Shown here: positions 24,823-34,247 of the stretch, piece after piece
How positions within the stretch are numbered: the first letter of the stretch is position 1
Layout of the letters: each line of letters starts with the position of its first letter
From: Clostridia bacterium
GTDB taxonomy: Bacteria; Bacillota; Clostridia; Christensenellales; CAG-138
Length of the DNA stretch: 64,000 nt
Assembly: GCA_017509785.1 (NCBI GenBank)
Contig: JAFWOT010000002.1
Span: forward strand, 124,001-188,000
Direction: 5' to 3'
Program-made: the position numbers and the translations under genes
Notes under the pieces: generated by a model
What the model saw: the letters and a program-made list of their open reading frames with translations, nothing else
Databases searched by the model: none
What the model was told of the DNA's origin: nothing

Positions 24823-25105
24823 GCCGGGCATAGTAAATTCGGCGCTTGATCCAGCGAGCTGAGCGAGCCGCAATGCGTGCCCGAAAAATACTTTTTTTGA
24901 GGCGAGCATGCGTCCGCGGCGCGAGAGCCGCGGAACTGCGATCTGACAAGCAGGAAGGATCGCTCCTGCGAGACAATTCCGCAGCCGGATACATAACAAA
25001 GCAAAGGCGATGAAAACAAGTGATTCAGCCGACAGAACGGACTTGTTTCAAGCAAACGACCGCGTATCGAATAAGCATTGACATAATACGGAAAGGAACA
25101 ACGAT
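24823..25105. other. Palindrome-rich intergenic segment inside the pyr operon
   Basis: No gene seen. Contains two clear hairpins: CCGCGGC/GCCGCGG (about 24912-24931) and GCAGGA/TCCTGC (about 24950-24969), plus T-rich stretches near 24889. The piece GATCGCTCCTGCGAGACA (24958-24975) resembles GATCGCTCCCGCGGGACA at 57505-57522, and the preceding GC-palindrome plus GCGGAA corresponds to those at 29055-29080 and 57461-57483. It looks like a small repeat inserted between pyrF and pyrE. A weak promoter for pyrE could lie at the 3' end but was not convincing. Confidence 0.55.
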
Positions 25106-25741
25106 ATGGAAATCAATGAACTCATCGCGAAGGATCTTCTGAAGATCCGCGCCGTATTCTTCCGCCCGGACGAGCCCTTCACCTGGGCGAGCGGGATCAA
25201 GAGCCCCGTCTACTGCGACAACCGCCTGACGCTGACGGCGCCCGAGGTGAGGAACGACGTTGAAAACTCCTTAGCTTCCGTCATCCGCGAGAAGTACCCG
25301 CAGGCGGAAGTGCTCATGGGCACCTCCACCGCCGGCATAGCGCATGCCGCGATAGTCGGGCACATAATGGGTCTGCCGATGGGCTACGTCCGCTCCGGCG
25401 CGAAGGATCACGGCAGGCAGAACCGGATCGAGGGCAGGCTCGAGGCGGGGCAGAAGGTCGTCGTCGTGGAGGATCTCATCTCCACGGGCGGCAGCGTCAT
25501 CGAGGTCGTCGAAGCCCTGCGTGAAGCGGGAGCCGAGGTGCTCGGCGTCGTCTCAATATTCACCTACGGCATGGCAAAGGGCCTTGCCCGCCTTGCCGAA
25601 GCGAACGTCGAGAACACGAGCCTCACGAATTTCGACGTCATCGCCCGCGTCGCCGCCGAGGAGGGCTACATCGCCCCCGCGGACGTGGAGCGTCTCATAA
25701 AGTTCAGGAACGATCCCTCGGACGAGAGCTGGATCAAGTGA
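25106..25741 (+). CDS. pyrE: Orotate phosphoribosyltransferase
   Basis: 211 aa. Joins orotate and PRPP to orotidine monophosphate. PRPP-binding motif '[18 protein letters not shown]'; flexible-loop lysine region '[15 protein letters not shown]'; N-terminal '[16 protein letters not shown]' as in Clostridia/Bacillus PyrE. GAAAGGA site. Starts after the repeat-containing gap, so it may depend on readthrough or on its own promoter. Confidence 0.96.
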   Translation: MEINELIAKDLLKIRAVFFRPDEPFTWASGIKSPVYCDNRLTLTAPEVRNDVENSLASVIREKYPQAEVLMGTSTAGIAHAAIVGHIMGLPMGYVRSGAKDHGRQNRIEGRLEAGQKVVVVEDLISTGGSVIEVVEALREAGAEVLGVVSIFTYGMAKGLARLAEANVENTSLTNFDVIARVAAEEGYIAPADVERLIKFRNDPSDESWIK

Positions 25742-25778
25742 TACACGAATACATTTCAGAAAGGGAACACAGAGAAAA

Positions 25779-26705
25779 ATGAAAAGCCTGATCGACATCC
25801 TTGACCTCACCGTGGAGGAGCTGGACGAGCTCATCGCCACCGCGGAGGACATCATCGCGAACCCCGAAAAGTACGCCGAAGCCTGCCATGGCTTGAAGCT
25901 CGCCTCGCTCTTTTTCGAGCCCTCGACGAGGACCCGCATGAGCTTTGAGGCCGCAATGTACGAGCTCGGCGGCAACGTCATCTCCGTGACGGGCGCGGGC
26001 ACCTCCTCCGCCGCCAAGGGCGAGAGCGTCGCCGACACCGCGAAGACCGTCTCCTGCTACACCGACATAATCGCCATCCGCCACCCCAAGGAGGGCGCGG
26101 CCTACGTCACGGCGAAGAACGCCACCATCCCCGTCATCAACGCGGGCGACGGCGGCCACTGCCACCCCACGCAGACTTTAGCCGATCTCTTGACCATCTG
26201 GCGCGAGAAGGGCCGCTTTACGAACCTCACCATCGGCGTATGCGGCGACCTCAAATTCGGCCGCACCGTGCATTCGCTCATTAACGCCATGAGCCGCTAC
26301 GAGGGCAACAGGTTCGTCCTCATCAGCCCCGAGGAGCTGAAGGTCCCCTCCTACGTGAAAAAGGACGTGCTCCGGCAGAAGGGCATCCCCTACGTGCAGA
26401 CGACCGATCTCGAATCCGTAATTCCCGAGCTCGACATCCTCTACATGACCCGCGTCCAGCGCGAGCGCTTCTTCAACGAGGAGGATTATCTCCGCCTGAA
26501 GGACAGCTACATACTCACCGTCGATAAGCTCAAGACCGCGAAGAAGGATCTCGCCATACTCCATCCGCTGCCCCGCGTGAATGAGATCAGCGTCGCCGTC
26601 GACGACGACCCCCGCGCCTGCTATTTTAAGCAGGTCTTAAACGGCAAGTACATGCGCGAGGCGCTCATTCTGAAGCTCCTCAAAGAGGCCGGAAAGATCA
26701 AGTAA
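25779..26705 (+). CDS. pyrB: Aspartate carbamoyltransferase catalytic subunit
   Basis: 308 aa. Carbamoyl phosphate + aspartate to carbamoyl-aspartate. Carbamoyl-phosphate signature '[16 protein letters not shown]'; '[18 protein letters not shown]' and 'HPLPRVNEI' complete the active site. Followed 23 bases later by pyrI, so an allosteric c6r6 enzyme is expected. Confidence 0.97.
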   Translation: MKSLIDILDLTVEELDELIATAEDIIANPEKYAEACHGLKLASLFFEPSTRTRMSFEAAMYELGGNVISVTGAGTSSAAKGESVADTAKTVSCYTDIIAIRHPKEGAAYVTAKNATIPVINAGDGGHCHPTQTLADLLTIWREKGRFTNLTIGVCGDLKFGRTVHSLINAMSRYEGNRFVLISPEELKVPSYVKKDVLRQKGIPYVQTTDLESVIPELDILYMTRVQRERFFNEEDYLRLKDSYILTVDKLKTAKKDLAILHPLPRVNEISVAVDDDPRACYFKQVLNGKYMREALILKLLKEAGKIK

Positions 26706-26728
26706 ACTGCAAAGGAAGGAAAGCTGTT

Positions 26729-27145
26729 ATGAATATCGATTCCATCACCAACGGCATAGTCATCGACCACATCACCGCCGGCAACGGCATGAAGCTCTAC
26801 GACCTGCTCGGGCTCTCCGAGCTGGACTGCTCCGTCGCCATAATCAAGAACGTGACGAGCCGCAAGATGGGCCGCAAGGACATAATCAAGGTCGACGCGG
26901 ACATCCCCGTGAACCTTGACGTCATCGGCTTCGTCGATCCCGGCGCCACCATCAACATAATCAGGGACGGCGTCCTCATCGAGAAGCGCAACATCGAAAT
27001 GCCCGAAAGGCTCGTCAACGTCATCAAGTGCAAGAACCCCCGCTGCATCACCTCCTGCGAGCAGGAGATAGAGCACATATTCAAGCTCACAGACCGCGAG
27101 CATAAGGTCTACCGCTGCATCTACTGCGAAACGAAGGCCAACTGA
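26729..27145 (+). CDS. pyrI: Aspartate carbamoyltransferase regulatory subunit
   Basis: 138 aa, slightly short for PyrI. N-terminal allosteric (CTP/ATP) domain with 'IDHITAGNGMKLYDLLGL', and C-terminal zinc domain with four cysteines: CKNPRC (two) and, after 20-odd residues, CIYC. Binds PyrB and gives feedback inhibition by CTP. PyrI in Firmicutes is found in some Clostridia but not in Bacillus. Start has GGAAGG-type site. Confidence 0.95.
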   Translation: MNIDSITNGIVIDHITAGNGMKLYDLLGLSELDCSVAIIKNVTSRKMGRKDIIKVDADIPVNLDVIGFVDPGATINIIRDGVLIEKRNIEMPERLVNVIKCKNPRCITSCEQEIEHIFKLTDREHKVYRCIYCETKAN

Positions 27146-27207
27146 CCGAAGGCCGGCTGCCGCGTCAAACCCACAACACCTTTAACTATTTAGCGAAAGG
27201 AGCCGCC

Positions 27208-28974
27208 ATGAACAGCGAATGGTCACTTGACGTACTCTACAAGGGGTACGACTCCCCCGAATTCAAGGCCGATCTCGAAGCGACGGAGGGCGTCGCCGCC
27301 GAGTTCAACGAGGCCGCAAAGCATCTGGGCGAGAAGCCCGCGAAGGAGACCCTGCTCTATATCATCGATCTCATGGAGAGATCGCAGACGCTCTTCTCCC
27401 GCCTCTTCCAGTTCTGCAGCCTGTCGAAGTCGGCGAACACCTCCGATAAGCAGGCGGCGGCATATCTGGGCAGGCTCATGGGCCGCCTTTCCGCCACCAC
27501 CAAGGCGCGCACGGCGTTCAACAAGTACGTCGCCTCCGTTGAAAACCTCGATGAAGTCATCGCCTCCGATGAGAAGCTTTCCGATTACGCCTATATGCTC
27601 CGCTGCATAGTGGAGGACAGCAGGCATCTGCTCTCCGAGGAGGTCGAGGAGGTAATGGCGCTCTACAATATCTCCGGCGGTTCCGCGTGGAGGGATCTGC
27701 AGAGCTACCTCACCTCCACCGTCACGGCGGATTACAGGGGCGAAAAGGTCAATCTCTCCTCCATCCGCAACAAGGCCTACGATCCCGATCCCGCCGTCCG
27801 CAAGGACGCCTACGAGGCTGAACTCGCCTGCTATGAAAAGATAGCGTTCCCCGTCGCCTCGGCGCTGAACAACATAAAGCTCCAGGTGATAAACGAAACG
27901 AGGCTGCGCGGGTTCGAGTCGCCCCTGGCCGCCGCGCTCCACAACGCCCGCATGAAGAGGGAAACGCTCGACGCGCTCTTCACCGCGATGAAGGAGTACA
28001 TGCCCCTTTTCCGCGATTACCTCCGCGCGAAGGGCGAGGCGCTCGGCCATAAGAACGGCTGCCCCTGGTACGATATGTTCGCGCCGATGGGCTCCAACAA
28101 CAGGGTCTACACCACCGAGGAGGCAAGGGATTACCTGCTCGGCATATTCAAGGATTTCGATACCGACCTGCACGATATGGTCGCCCGCGCCTTTGCGGAG
28201 AGCTGGATCGATTTCTACCCCCGCGAGGGCAAGGTCGGCGGCGCGTTCTGCTCGGGCCTGAGGGCCTTCCACCAGAGCCGCGTGCTCACGAATTACGAGG
28301 GCTCGTTCAGCGATATCGTCACCCTGGCGCATGAGCTCGGGCACGCCTTCCACAACCTCAACATAGAGGATCACCGCCCCCTCAATGACGATTACTCCAT
28401 GCCCGTCGCGGAGACCGCCTCCACGTTCAACGAGCACGTCGTCATGGACGCCGCGATAGCTTCCGCCTCCGATCCCGGCGAAAAGCTCGCCCTCATCGAG
28501 AGCCAGCTCATGGACGTCACGCAGATAATCGTCGACATCTACTCCCGCTTCCTCATCGAGAAGGCCGTGTTCGACAACCGCGAGGCGGGCTTCATGTTCC
28601 CCGACACGCTCTGCGAGAAGATGCTCGAGGCTCAGCGCGAGGCCTACGGCGACGGGCTCGATCCCGACTGCCTGCACCCCTATATGTGGCTGTGCAAGGG
28701 GCATTATTATTCGACCGGCCGCTCCTACTACAACTGGCCCTACGCCTTCGGCGGGCTGTTCGCGCGCGGCCTGTACGCGAAGTACGTCAGGGAGGGCAAG
28801 CCCTTCGTAAAAAAGTACCGCGAGATGCTCCACGCGACGACGGTCAATTCCGTCGAGGATACGGCGAAGATCGCCGGCATAGACCTGACCGACCCCGACT
28901 TCTGGCGTATGAGCCTCGAATCCTACCGCCCGAAGGTCGAGGAGTTCAAGCGCTTGGTGAAAGCCGCCGAGTGA
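27208..28974 (+). CDS. pepF: M3-family oligoendopeptidase (PepF-like)
   Basis: 588 aa cytoplasmic zinc peptidase that trims short peptides. HELGH zinc motif at residues 375-379 in 'TLAHELGHAFHNLN'; 'MPVAETASTFNEHV' provides the glutamate ligand; 'FYPREGKVGGAFCSG' and 'YSTGRSYYNWPYAFGGLFA' are M3F-type substrate regions. GAAAGGAG site before the ATG. Lies 62 bases after pyrI on the same strand and ends before the terminator at 29141, so it may be the last gene of the pyr transcript, though functionally unrelated. Confidence 0.94.
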   Translation: MNSEWSLDVLYKGYDSPEFKADLEATEGVAAEFNEAAKHLGEKPAKETLLYIIDLMERSQTLFSRLFQFCSLSKSANTSDKQAAAYLGRLMGRLSATTKARTAFNKYVASVENLDEVIASDEKLSDYAYMLRCIVEDSRHLLSEEVEEVMALYNISGGSAWRDLQSYLTSTVTADYRGEKVNLSSIRNKAYDPDPAVRKDAYEAELACYEKIAFPVASALNNIKLQVINETRLRGFESPLAAALHNARMKRETLDALFTAMKEYMPLFRDYLRAKGEALGHKNGCPWYDMFAPMGSNNRVYTTEEARDYLLGIFKDFDTDLHDMVARAFAESWIDFYPREGKVGGAFCSGLRAFHQSRVLTNYEGSFSDIVTLAHELGHAFHNLNIEDHRPLNDDYSMPVAETASTFNEHVVMDAAIASASDPGEKLALIESQLMDVTQIIVDIYSRFLIEKAVFDNREAGFMFPDTLCEKMLEAQREAYGDGLDPDCLHPYMWLCKGHYYSTGRSYYNWPYAFGGLFARGLYAKYVREGKPFVKKYREMLHATTVNSVEDTAKIAGIDLTDPDFWRMSLESYRPKVEEFKRLVKAAE

Positions 28975-28984
28975 TGCGCCGCGC

Positions 28985-29115
28985 CACGTGGAGCGTTAAG
29001 GAAGGGCCACAGTGTGGCGCTTCCAGCGGAACGCCGAGCAGCTATGCTGAGAAGGGCGCCGCGCCGCGTTAGGCGCGGAACCCGTCAACGCAACTCCGTC
29101 GAACCGCTCCCGCCA
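28985..29115. repeat. Palindromic intergenic repeat after pepF
   Basis: Contains GCGCCGCGTTAGGCGCGG (29060-29077) and CGCTCCCGC about 30 bases later, both shared with 57465-57482 and 57509-57517. The front part has GCGCCACGTGG / CCACAGTGTGGCGC inverted pieces (about 28980-29021). No coding content. Looks like one copy of a small dispersed palindromic element. Confidence 0.55.
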
Positions 29116-29140
29116 TATCCCAATAACTCCTCCAAAACCA

Positions 29141-29180
29141 GATCGGTGCAGGAACTCAACCCCTGCACCGATCCGTTTTT
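29141..29180 (+). terminator. Terminator of pepF
   Basis: GATCGGTGCAGG / CCTGCACCGATC 12-bp perfect stem followed by CGTTTTT. The same stem, with loop in inverse orientation, occurs at 17742-17774. Confidence 0.85.
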
Positions 29181-29208
29181 ATTCAATTCGCGGGGCCCGC
29201 CGCACGGG

Positions 29209-30390
29209 TCAGGCGTTCTCCCATTTTTCGACGAGATCCCGCAGCACGGCGAGCGTTTCCGGGGAGACCTCGCCCGCGCAGGAGCCCTGAGCGAAAGCGG
29301 GGCTGCCTCCGCCCTTGCCGTTGACGAGGCCGTTGACGGCCTTGATGAGCTCGTTCATCGGGGCGGACGCGCCCTCCCCGCGCAGAGCGCGGTAGCTCGT
29401 CCTGCCGTCCCTGCGCCCGAAAACGAGCGCGACGGCGGCTCCGTTTTCGACGAGCGCCTCGGTGAGCGTCTTCAAGTCGTCCGCTCCGAACCCCTCGCGC
29501 GAGAGCACGCTTATACGCTCCGCCCCCCTTGAAAGAGCGGCGCATAGCTCGCGCGTGCGGGCCTTCAGCTCGCGCTTTGCGGCGGAGAGCTCCTCGGACT
29601 GCTTCCTCAGCACGTCGGGCAGCTCCCCGCGGGAGGTGGAATAGCTCCTCGCGACGCCGGTGAACGCCCTCGTGAGAGAGGCGGCTTCGCGCACGGCGCG
29701 TCCCCCGCAGGAGAACCAGAGCCGCACGCCGCCCTTGTATTTCTGGCTGTCGCCTATCCTTATATAGCCGACCTCGCCGGTCGAGGCGCAGTGCGTGCCG
29801 CAGCAGGTGCAGGAGTCGATATCGCCCCCGCCGATGAGCACGACCCTGATCTCGTCGGAGACTATCTCCGACTTCTTCCGCAGGGTCATTTCCGCGAGGC
29901 CCGCGTGGTCGGTCATTATCTCCGTCACGGGAAGATCGCGCCGGATGGCGGCGTTCGCCTCCTCCTCGAGCCGGACGAGCGCGTCCTCGTCAAGACAGGC
30001 GTCGAGGTCTATCGTCGCGTAGTCCTCCGCCATGTGGAAGCCGACGTTCTTGGCGTTAAAGAGCTTTGAAGCCAGCCCGGAGAGAATGTGCTCGCCGGTG
30101 TGCTGCTCGCTGTGGTCGAGCCTGCGCGCAAGGTCCAACTCGACCCGGTAAGTCCTTCCGGGCTCGAGAGGGCGGTCAAGGAAGTGGACGACCTCGCCGT
30201 CCCGCTCCGCCGCGCCGAGGACGGCCGCTTCGCCTATCGTTCCCCTGTCGGCGGGCTGCCCGCCCCCTTCGGGGAAAATTACGGTCCTGTCGAGTACGGC
30301 GGCGTAACCGTTCCCCTCCGCCGCGCAGGAAACGACCTTCGCTTCAACGGAGGCGATAACGGGATGAACGTAGTAAAGTCTTTCGGTCAT
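29209..30390 (-). CDS. Alanyl-tRNA editing protein, AlaX-long type with DHHA1 domain
   Basis: 393 aa. Free-standing relative of the AlaRS editing domain; such proteins hydrolyse Ser- or Gly-tRNA(Ala). Zinc-binding editing motif HTGEH at residues 97-101, with the second half 'CTCCGTHCASTGEVG' (about 195-209; CxxxH). A helical segment (about 255-300) joins a C-terminal DHHA1-like domain ending with the Gly-rich GKGGGSPAFAQG, as at the end of AlaRS. No synthetase core is present. GGAGG site 7 bases upstream of the ATG. Second gene after the DUF4353-like lipoprotein, 16 bases apart. Confidence 0.92.
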   Translation of the reverse strand: MTERLYYVHPVIASVEAKVVSCAAEGNGYAAVLDRTVIFPEGGGQPADRGTIGEAAVLGAAERDGEVVHFLDRPLEPGRTYRVELDLARRLDHSEQHTGEHILSGLASKLFNAKNVGFHMAEDYATIDLDACLDEDALVRLEEEANAAIRRDLPVTEIMTDHAGLAEMTLRKKSEIVSDEIRVVLIGGGDIDSCTCCGTHCASTGEVGYIRIGDSQKYKGGVRLWFSCGGRAVREAASLTRAFTGVARSYSTSRGELPDVLRKQSEELSAAKRELKARTRELCAALSRGAERISVLSREGFGADDLKTLTEALVENGAAVALVFGRRDGRTSYRALRGEGASAPMNELIKAVNGLVNGKGGGSPAFAQGSCAGEVSPETLAVLRDLVEKWENA

Positions 30391-30406
30391 AAACCCTCCT
30401 CCCGGA

Positions 30407-32095
30407 TCAGCTTCCGGAAACCTCCGTATCGCTCACGCAGAGCGTCTGCCCGTAGGAATACGCGTTCGTGAAAGAATAGCTCACGCCGCCCGCGGTGATG
30501 CTGTGGCTGCCCTCGCCGTGGAGGGAGAGGCTCGTCTGACTGACGGAGCTCGCTATCTGCAGCCTGCCGTAACCGAGGACTATGAGCGTGCCCCCCGTGA
30601 CGGAGATGGAGCTTTCCGCGTCAATGGCGGCGGCCATCTCGCTGTTGGGTCCGCGGGTTATGACTATGCCGCCGCTCTGCGTGTAGGAACCGTTGGAATC
30701 TATGCCGTCCACGTCGCCGTTGGCGGGGACGGAAACGTCAAGTATGCCGCCCGTCACGTTGATGAGGGGCGAAGCCTGCCCCTTGCAGGCGTTTATGCCG
30801 TCGTCGTTCGCGGCGATGACGGTCGTCCCGCCGGAGACGTTTATCACGTTCGCCTCGAGCCCCTCGTACGCGCTGTCGATGCTGATGCTGCCGCCCGAGA
30901 TGTTGAGCTCGCCGTCCGCGTGTATGCCGTCCGCGCCGGAGACCGCCTGCTGACCGCCCCAGCCGCCGTGAGCGCCGGGGCCGCCGTGACCGCCCGCGGT
31001 CTTCCCCTCGGGGGAGTATACGGCCATAACTATGCTGCCACCCGTAACGCTGACGCTGCCGAGCCCGGTCTCGCCGGAATCGAATGCCGTGCCGTAATTG
31101 GCGTGGAGCCCGTCGTCGTAGGAGGAGACGCTTATGACGCCCGCCGAAACGCTTATCGCGTTATCGGCCTTTACGCCCTTATACGAGGTGGTCGCGGCGG
31201 AATCCGCCGTGTAGCCGCTGTATGAGCCGGTGAATACGGCGACGTTGGGGGAGTAGCCCTCCTCGCCCGTCTGCATCGTGAAATCGTGCGCGGCCTGTAT
31301 GCCGTCGCCCGCGGCGTAAACGGCTATCGATCCGCCGAGGAGAGTCACGTCGCCCCTCGTCCCGCCGGATTTGTTCGTGTCGGTGGAGGAGGTCTCCATG
31401 CCGTCCCCCTTCGTGGAGATGAGGACTACCGTCCCGCTCTTCACGGTGATGGAGTCGTTCCCCTTCAGGGCGTTTTTGACCGCCGTCACCTTCAGCGAAA
31501 GCTTCTGCACGGTCAGATCCTTCGAGGTCTGGACGCCGTTATTGTAGCCCGCGTTCACGACGAGCGTGCCCGAGCCCTTCAGCTTGAGGTCGGCCTTCGC
31601 GTATATGGCGCCGTCGCCCTGATCGGAATCGGCCGTCTTTTCGGAGCGGGTGTCGTTGATGACGTTGCCCGTGCCCTTCTTCGCGGAGATCTCGACCTTG
31701 TCGGCGGAGAGTATCTTGATGGGCGAATCGGCGGAATTGCTTATCGTCGTCCCGTTCAGCTCGAGCACGACCTCGTCCGCCTCGCCCGCGGCGACGACTA
31801 TCTGCCCCTCGAGCGCCCCGCGCAGGGAGTAGGTCCCCGCGGCGGTCACGGTGTATTTCGAGCCGTCCTGCGAGAAGGCGCCGTCGACGGTCGTCATTGT
31901 GAACTCGCCCGTGACCTCCTCCGCCGAAACGGACTCGTCGGTCGCGGCGGTGGCCTCCGCCGAGCCGGAGCCCTCCGTCACGGAAGCCTGCTGAGTGGGG
32001 GTCGTTTCGGAGCTGCCGTTATTCACGCAGCCCGTCAGCGCTATTGCCGTGAGCAGCGCCATGATAAGCGCCGCCGTCCTTGTGATCGATCTCAT
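30407..32095 (-). CDS. Carbohydrate-binding-type (DUF4353-like) lipoprotein
   Basis: 562 aa from the ATG at 32095 (AAGGAGG 8 bases upstream). Lipobox 'ALTGC' near residue 20 indicates a surface lipoprotein. Residues about 20-60 are Ser/Thr/Glu-rich. The remainder is a right-handed beta-helix-like domain: repeated 'ITVKSGTVVLISTKGDGMET', 'ISVSAGVISVSSYDDGLHA', 'INVSGGTTVIAANDDGINA' units, each about 30-60 aa, matching proteins annotated as carbohydrate-binding domain-containing/DUF4353. A Gly/His-rich insert 'GGHGGPGAHGGWGGQQ' breaks the repeats. Function unknown; surface sugar binding or adhesion is likely. Own promoter at 32130-32158. Confidence 0.85.
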   Translation of the reverse strand: MRSITRTAALIMALLTAIALTGCVNNGSSETTPTQQASVTEGSGSAEATAATDESVSAEEVTGEFTMTTVDGAFSQDGSKYTVTAAGTYSLRGALEGQIVVAAGEADEVVLELNGTTISNSADSPIKILSADKVEISAKKGTGNVINDTRSEKTADSDQGDGAIYAKADLKLKGSGTLVVNAGYNNGVQTSKDLTVQKLSLKVTAVKNALKGNDSITVKSGTVVLISTKGDGMETSSTDTNKSGGTRGDVTLLGGSIAVYAAGDGIQAAHDFTMQTGEEGYSPNVAVFTGSYSGYTADSAATTSYKGVKADNAISVSAGVISVSSYDDGLHANYGTAFDSGETGLGSVSVTGGSIVMAVYSPEGKTAGGHGGPGAHGGWGGQQAVSGADGIHADGELNISGGSISIDSAYEGLEANVINVSGGTTVIAANDDGINACKGQASPLINVTGGILDVSVPANGDVDGIDSNGSYTQSGGIVITRGPNSEMAAAIDAESSISVTGGTLIVLGYGRLQIASSVSQTSLSLHGEGSHSITAGGVSYSFTNAYSYGQTLCVSDTEVSGS

Positions 32096-32129
32096 TTCTA
32101 TATCCTCCTTGTCGGTTCTTTTTCCCGAC

Positions 32130-32158
32130 ATTGTAACACGGAAGCTCCCGTGAATCAA
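32130..32158 (-). promoter_or_regulatory. Promoter of the DUF4353-like lipoprotein / alaX operon
   Basis: Minus strand TTGATT (32158-32153), 17-base spacer, TACAAT (32135-32130). Confidence 0.7.
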
Positions 32159-32232
32159 CCGAAACCCCGCTCCAAGCGTGACGAACCCGTGACGTCGGAA
32201 TGGCAGTTTGCGGCACGGAGCCCCGCCCGGCG

Positions 32233-34203
32233 TTATTTCGCGCGGTGGGAATCGAACCAGCGGGTGATCTCGTCGAGCCTCTTAATGCGGTGCAGGGGCT
32301 TGCCGCTCCTCGAAAGCTCGTGATTCTCGCCCCTGAAAGCGACGAGTTTCGCTTCGACCCCGTGCGATATGAGCGCGGAGAGCATCTGATACGCCTGATC
32401 TATGGGGCAGCGGTAATCCTCGAAGGAGTGGATGAAGAGCGTCGGGGTCCTGACGCGGTCGGCGTATTTTAAGGGGCTGCGCTCCCAGAGCTTATCGGGG
32501 GCTCCCCAGAGATCCGCGGCGTTCTGGTCGGGAACGAACTCTATGCCGATATCCGATACTCCCCGGAACGAGAGCCAGTTGGATATCGACCTCTGCGAAG
32601 CGCAGGCGCGGAAGCGGTCGGTGTGGCCGATCATCCAGTTCGTCATGAACCCTCCGTAGGAGCCGCCCGTCTCGAACATATCGTCCGCGTCCATGTCGGG
32701 GTAACGGCGGAGGGCCTCGTCGCAGAAGGCCATAATGTCGTCGTAATCGACCGTGCCGTACCGCCCGAGTATGTTCATGAAATCGCCGCGCCCGTCGGAG
32801 CCCGTCGGGTTGCAGAATATGACGAAGTAGCCCTTGCCGGCCCAATACTGCATCTCATGGTAGAATACGGGGCCGTAGACGGTCTTGGGCCCGCCGTGCA
32901 CGTCGAGTATAACGGGGTATTTCTTCCCCTCCTCATAGCCCATGGGCTTTATGACGAAGCCGTGCAGCTCGGTTCCCTCCCTCGTAAAGTTCAGCCTCTC
33001 GGGAGAGCCGACGTATTTTCCGCGGAGGGCGGCGTCGTTGAAGCGGGTGAGGCGCTTGCCGTTCCCGTCGTAGAGCTCCTGCGCGCGCATATCCTTTAAA
33101 GCGATCGCCGTGACGCGGCCGTTTTTGACGTCGAACGAATCGACGGAGCCGTCCCAGTCGGTCACGCGGGAGATATTTCCGTTTTCGAGCCTGAAGAGAT
33201 CCGCGCAGTCAAAGCGGGTCGAGATGAAATAAACCGTGTCGCCGTCCGCTTTGAGAGCCCTCTCGCCGCCGTAACGGATATCGGACCCCACCGAGGAGCC
33301 TATCGCCTCGCCGTGCGCGGCAAGGAGGGTCAGCTCGTTATCCTCATATGAGAGGGAGTAGAAGTCGCCGTCGGTGTTGAGGCCGTTGTGACCGTCGGAT
33401 ATCACGACGAGCACGAAGCTCTTCGCGGGCTCAAAGCCCTGGATATCGAGATCGCGCCGGCTCGCGAGAAGGACTTCCTCGCGCCAGACGCCCACCTCCA
33501 TGCGGCAGAGCGTGCCCGCCGCCGCGAGCGGGAGCAGGGGCTTGACGGCGGACTTCATATAATAGACGTATCGCCCGTCGGGTGAGAGCTTCGCCATGCC
33601 GACGCTTTCGCAGAGCGCGGAAAGGCGGCGGAGCTTCTTCCGCTTCGCTTCATACAGGAAGAGCGAATCGTACGCGCCCTTCGTATACGTCCCGCCGTTC
33701 CACCACCACGGCGCCTGGGAGATCTCCTCGTAATCCTCGTTCTCCTTCGCGTGCTTTTTGTAGGCGGAAACGAGCTTTTCATCGCCCCTGTAAAGCTCCT
33801 CGAAGCCGGGCGCGGTCGTCCCCAGAAGGAGCATATCGCCCGAGGGCAGGGGCATTAGCCCGTGCGTCGGGATGGGGAAGGCGAGGTGCAGCTCCGCCTC
33901 GCCTCCGTCAAGGCCGATCCTGTAATAGCGGCTGGAGATATCGCGGTTTTTTTCGTCCTTCTCCTCGCGGTCGGCGGGGAAGAGGAGGGTGTTCTCGTCA
34001 AGGAATATGAACCCGCGTTCCTTGCCGCCGCCGGTGAGCTTAACGGGCTTGCCGCCGCGCATGGTGTAAATGTTTGAAACGTAGCGGTTCTTCACCTTGT
34101 CGGCGCTCGTCACCGCGAAGCAGAGCGCGTTCCCCGACGGGGAATAGGCGACGTCGGACAGGAATTTGAGGCTGCAGAATTCGTCAATGGAAATGGGCTT
34201 CAT
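32233..34203 (-). CDS. S9-family serine peptidase (acylaminoacyl/prolyl oligopeptidase type)
   Basis: 656 aa from the ATG at 34203 (AAAGGA upstream). N-terminal beta-propeller (about residues 1-390) then an alpha/beta hydrolase domain. Catalytic serine in 'ETGGSYGGFMTNW'; aspartate in 'FEDYRCPIDQ'; histidine in 'RGENHELSR'. No signal peptide, so cytoplasmic. Such enzymes cut short peptides, often after proline or remove blocked N-terminal residues. It lies 40 bases downstream of a radical SAM gene, separated by a hairpin, and on the same strand, so it may be co-expressed with it. A role in trimming a modified peptide is possible but unproven. Confidence 0.93.
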   Translation of the reverse strand: MKPISIDEFCSLKFLSDVAYSPSGNALCFAVTSADKVKNRYVSNIYTMRGGKPVKLTGGGKERGFIFLDENTLLFPADREEKDEKNRDISSRYYRIGLDGGEAELHLAFPIPTHGLMPLPSGDMLLLGTTAPGFEELYRGDEKLVSAYKKHAKENEDYEEISQAPWWWNGGTYTKGAYDSLFLYEAKRKKLRRLSALCESVGMAKLSPDGRYVYYMKSAVKPLLPLAAAGTLCRMEVGVWREEVLLASRRDLDIQGFEPAKSFVLVVISDGHNGLNTDGDFYSLSYEDNELTLLAAHGEAIGSSVGSDIRYGGERALKADGDTVYFISTRFDCADLFRLENGNISRVTDWDGSVDSFDVKNGRVTAIALKDMRAQELYDGNGKRLTRFNDAALRGKYVGSPERLNFTREGTELHGFVIKPMGYEEGKKYPVILDVHGGPKTVYGPVFYHEMQYWAGKGYFVIFCNPTGSDGRGDFMNILGRYGTVDYDDIMAFCDEALRRYPDMDADDMFETGGSYGGFMTNWMIGHTDRFRACASQRSISNWLSFRGVSDIGIEFVPDQNAADLWGAPDKLWERSPLKYADRVRTPTLFIHSFEDYRCPIDQAYQMLSALISHGVEAKLVAFRGENHELSRSGKPLHRIKRLDEITRWFDSHRAK

Positions 34204-34220
34204 GAGTGTTCCTTTCTTTT

Positions 34221-34247
34221 CTGACAGGGGGACGGTCCTCCTGTCAG
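34221..34247. repeat. REP-like hairpin, copy 2
   Basis: CTGACAGGGGGACGG...CTGTCAG, 25 of 27 bases identical to 14340-14366. Overlaps the last codons of the radical SAM gene and lies just before the S9 peptidase ribosome site. Confidence 0.75.

Noticed and set aside
28686..29532. Open frames over the pepF 3' end and following repeats giving 'SVQELNPCTDPF' peptides
   Set aside because: They run through the dispersed palindrome and the terminator; no ribosome site or domain.
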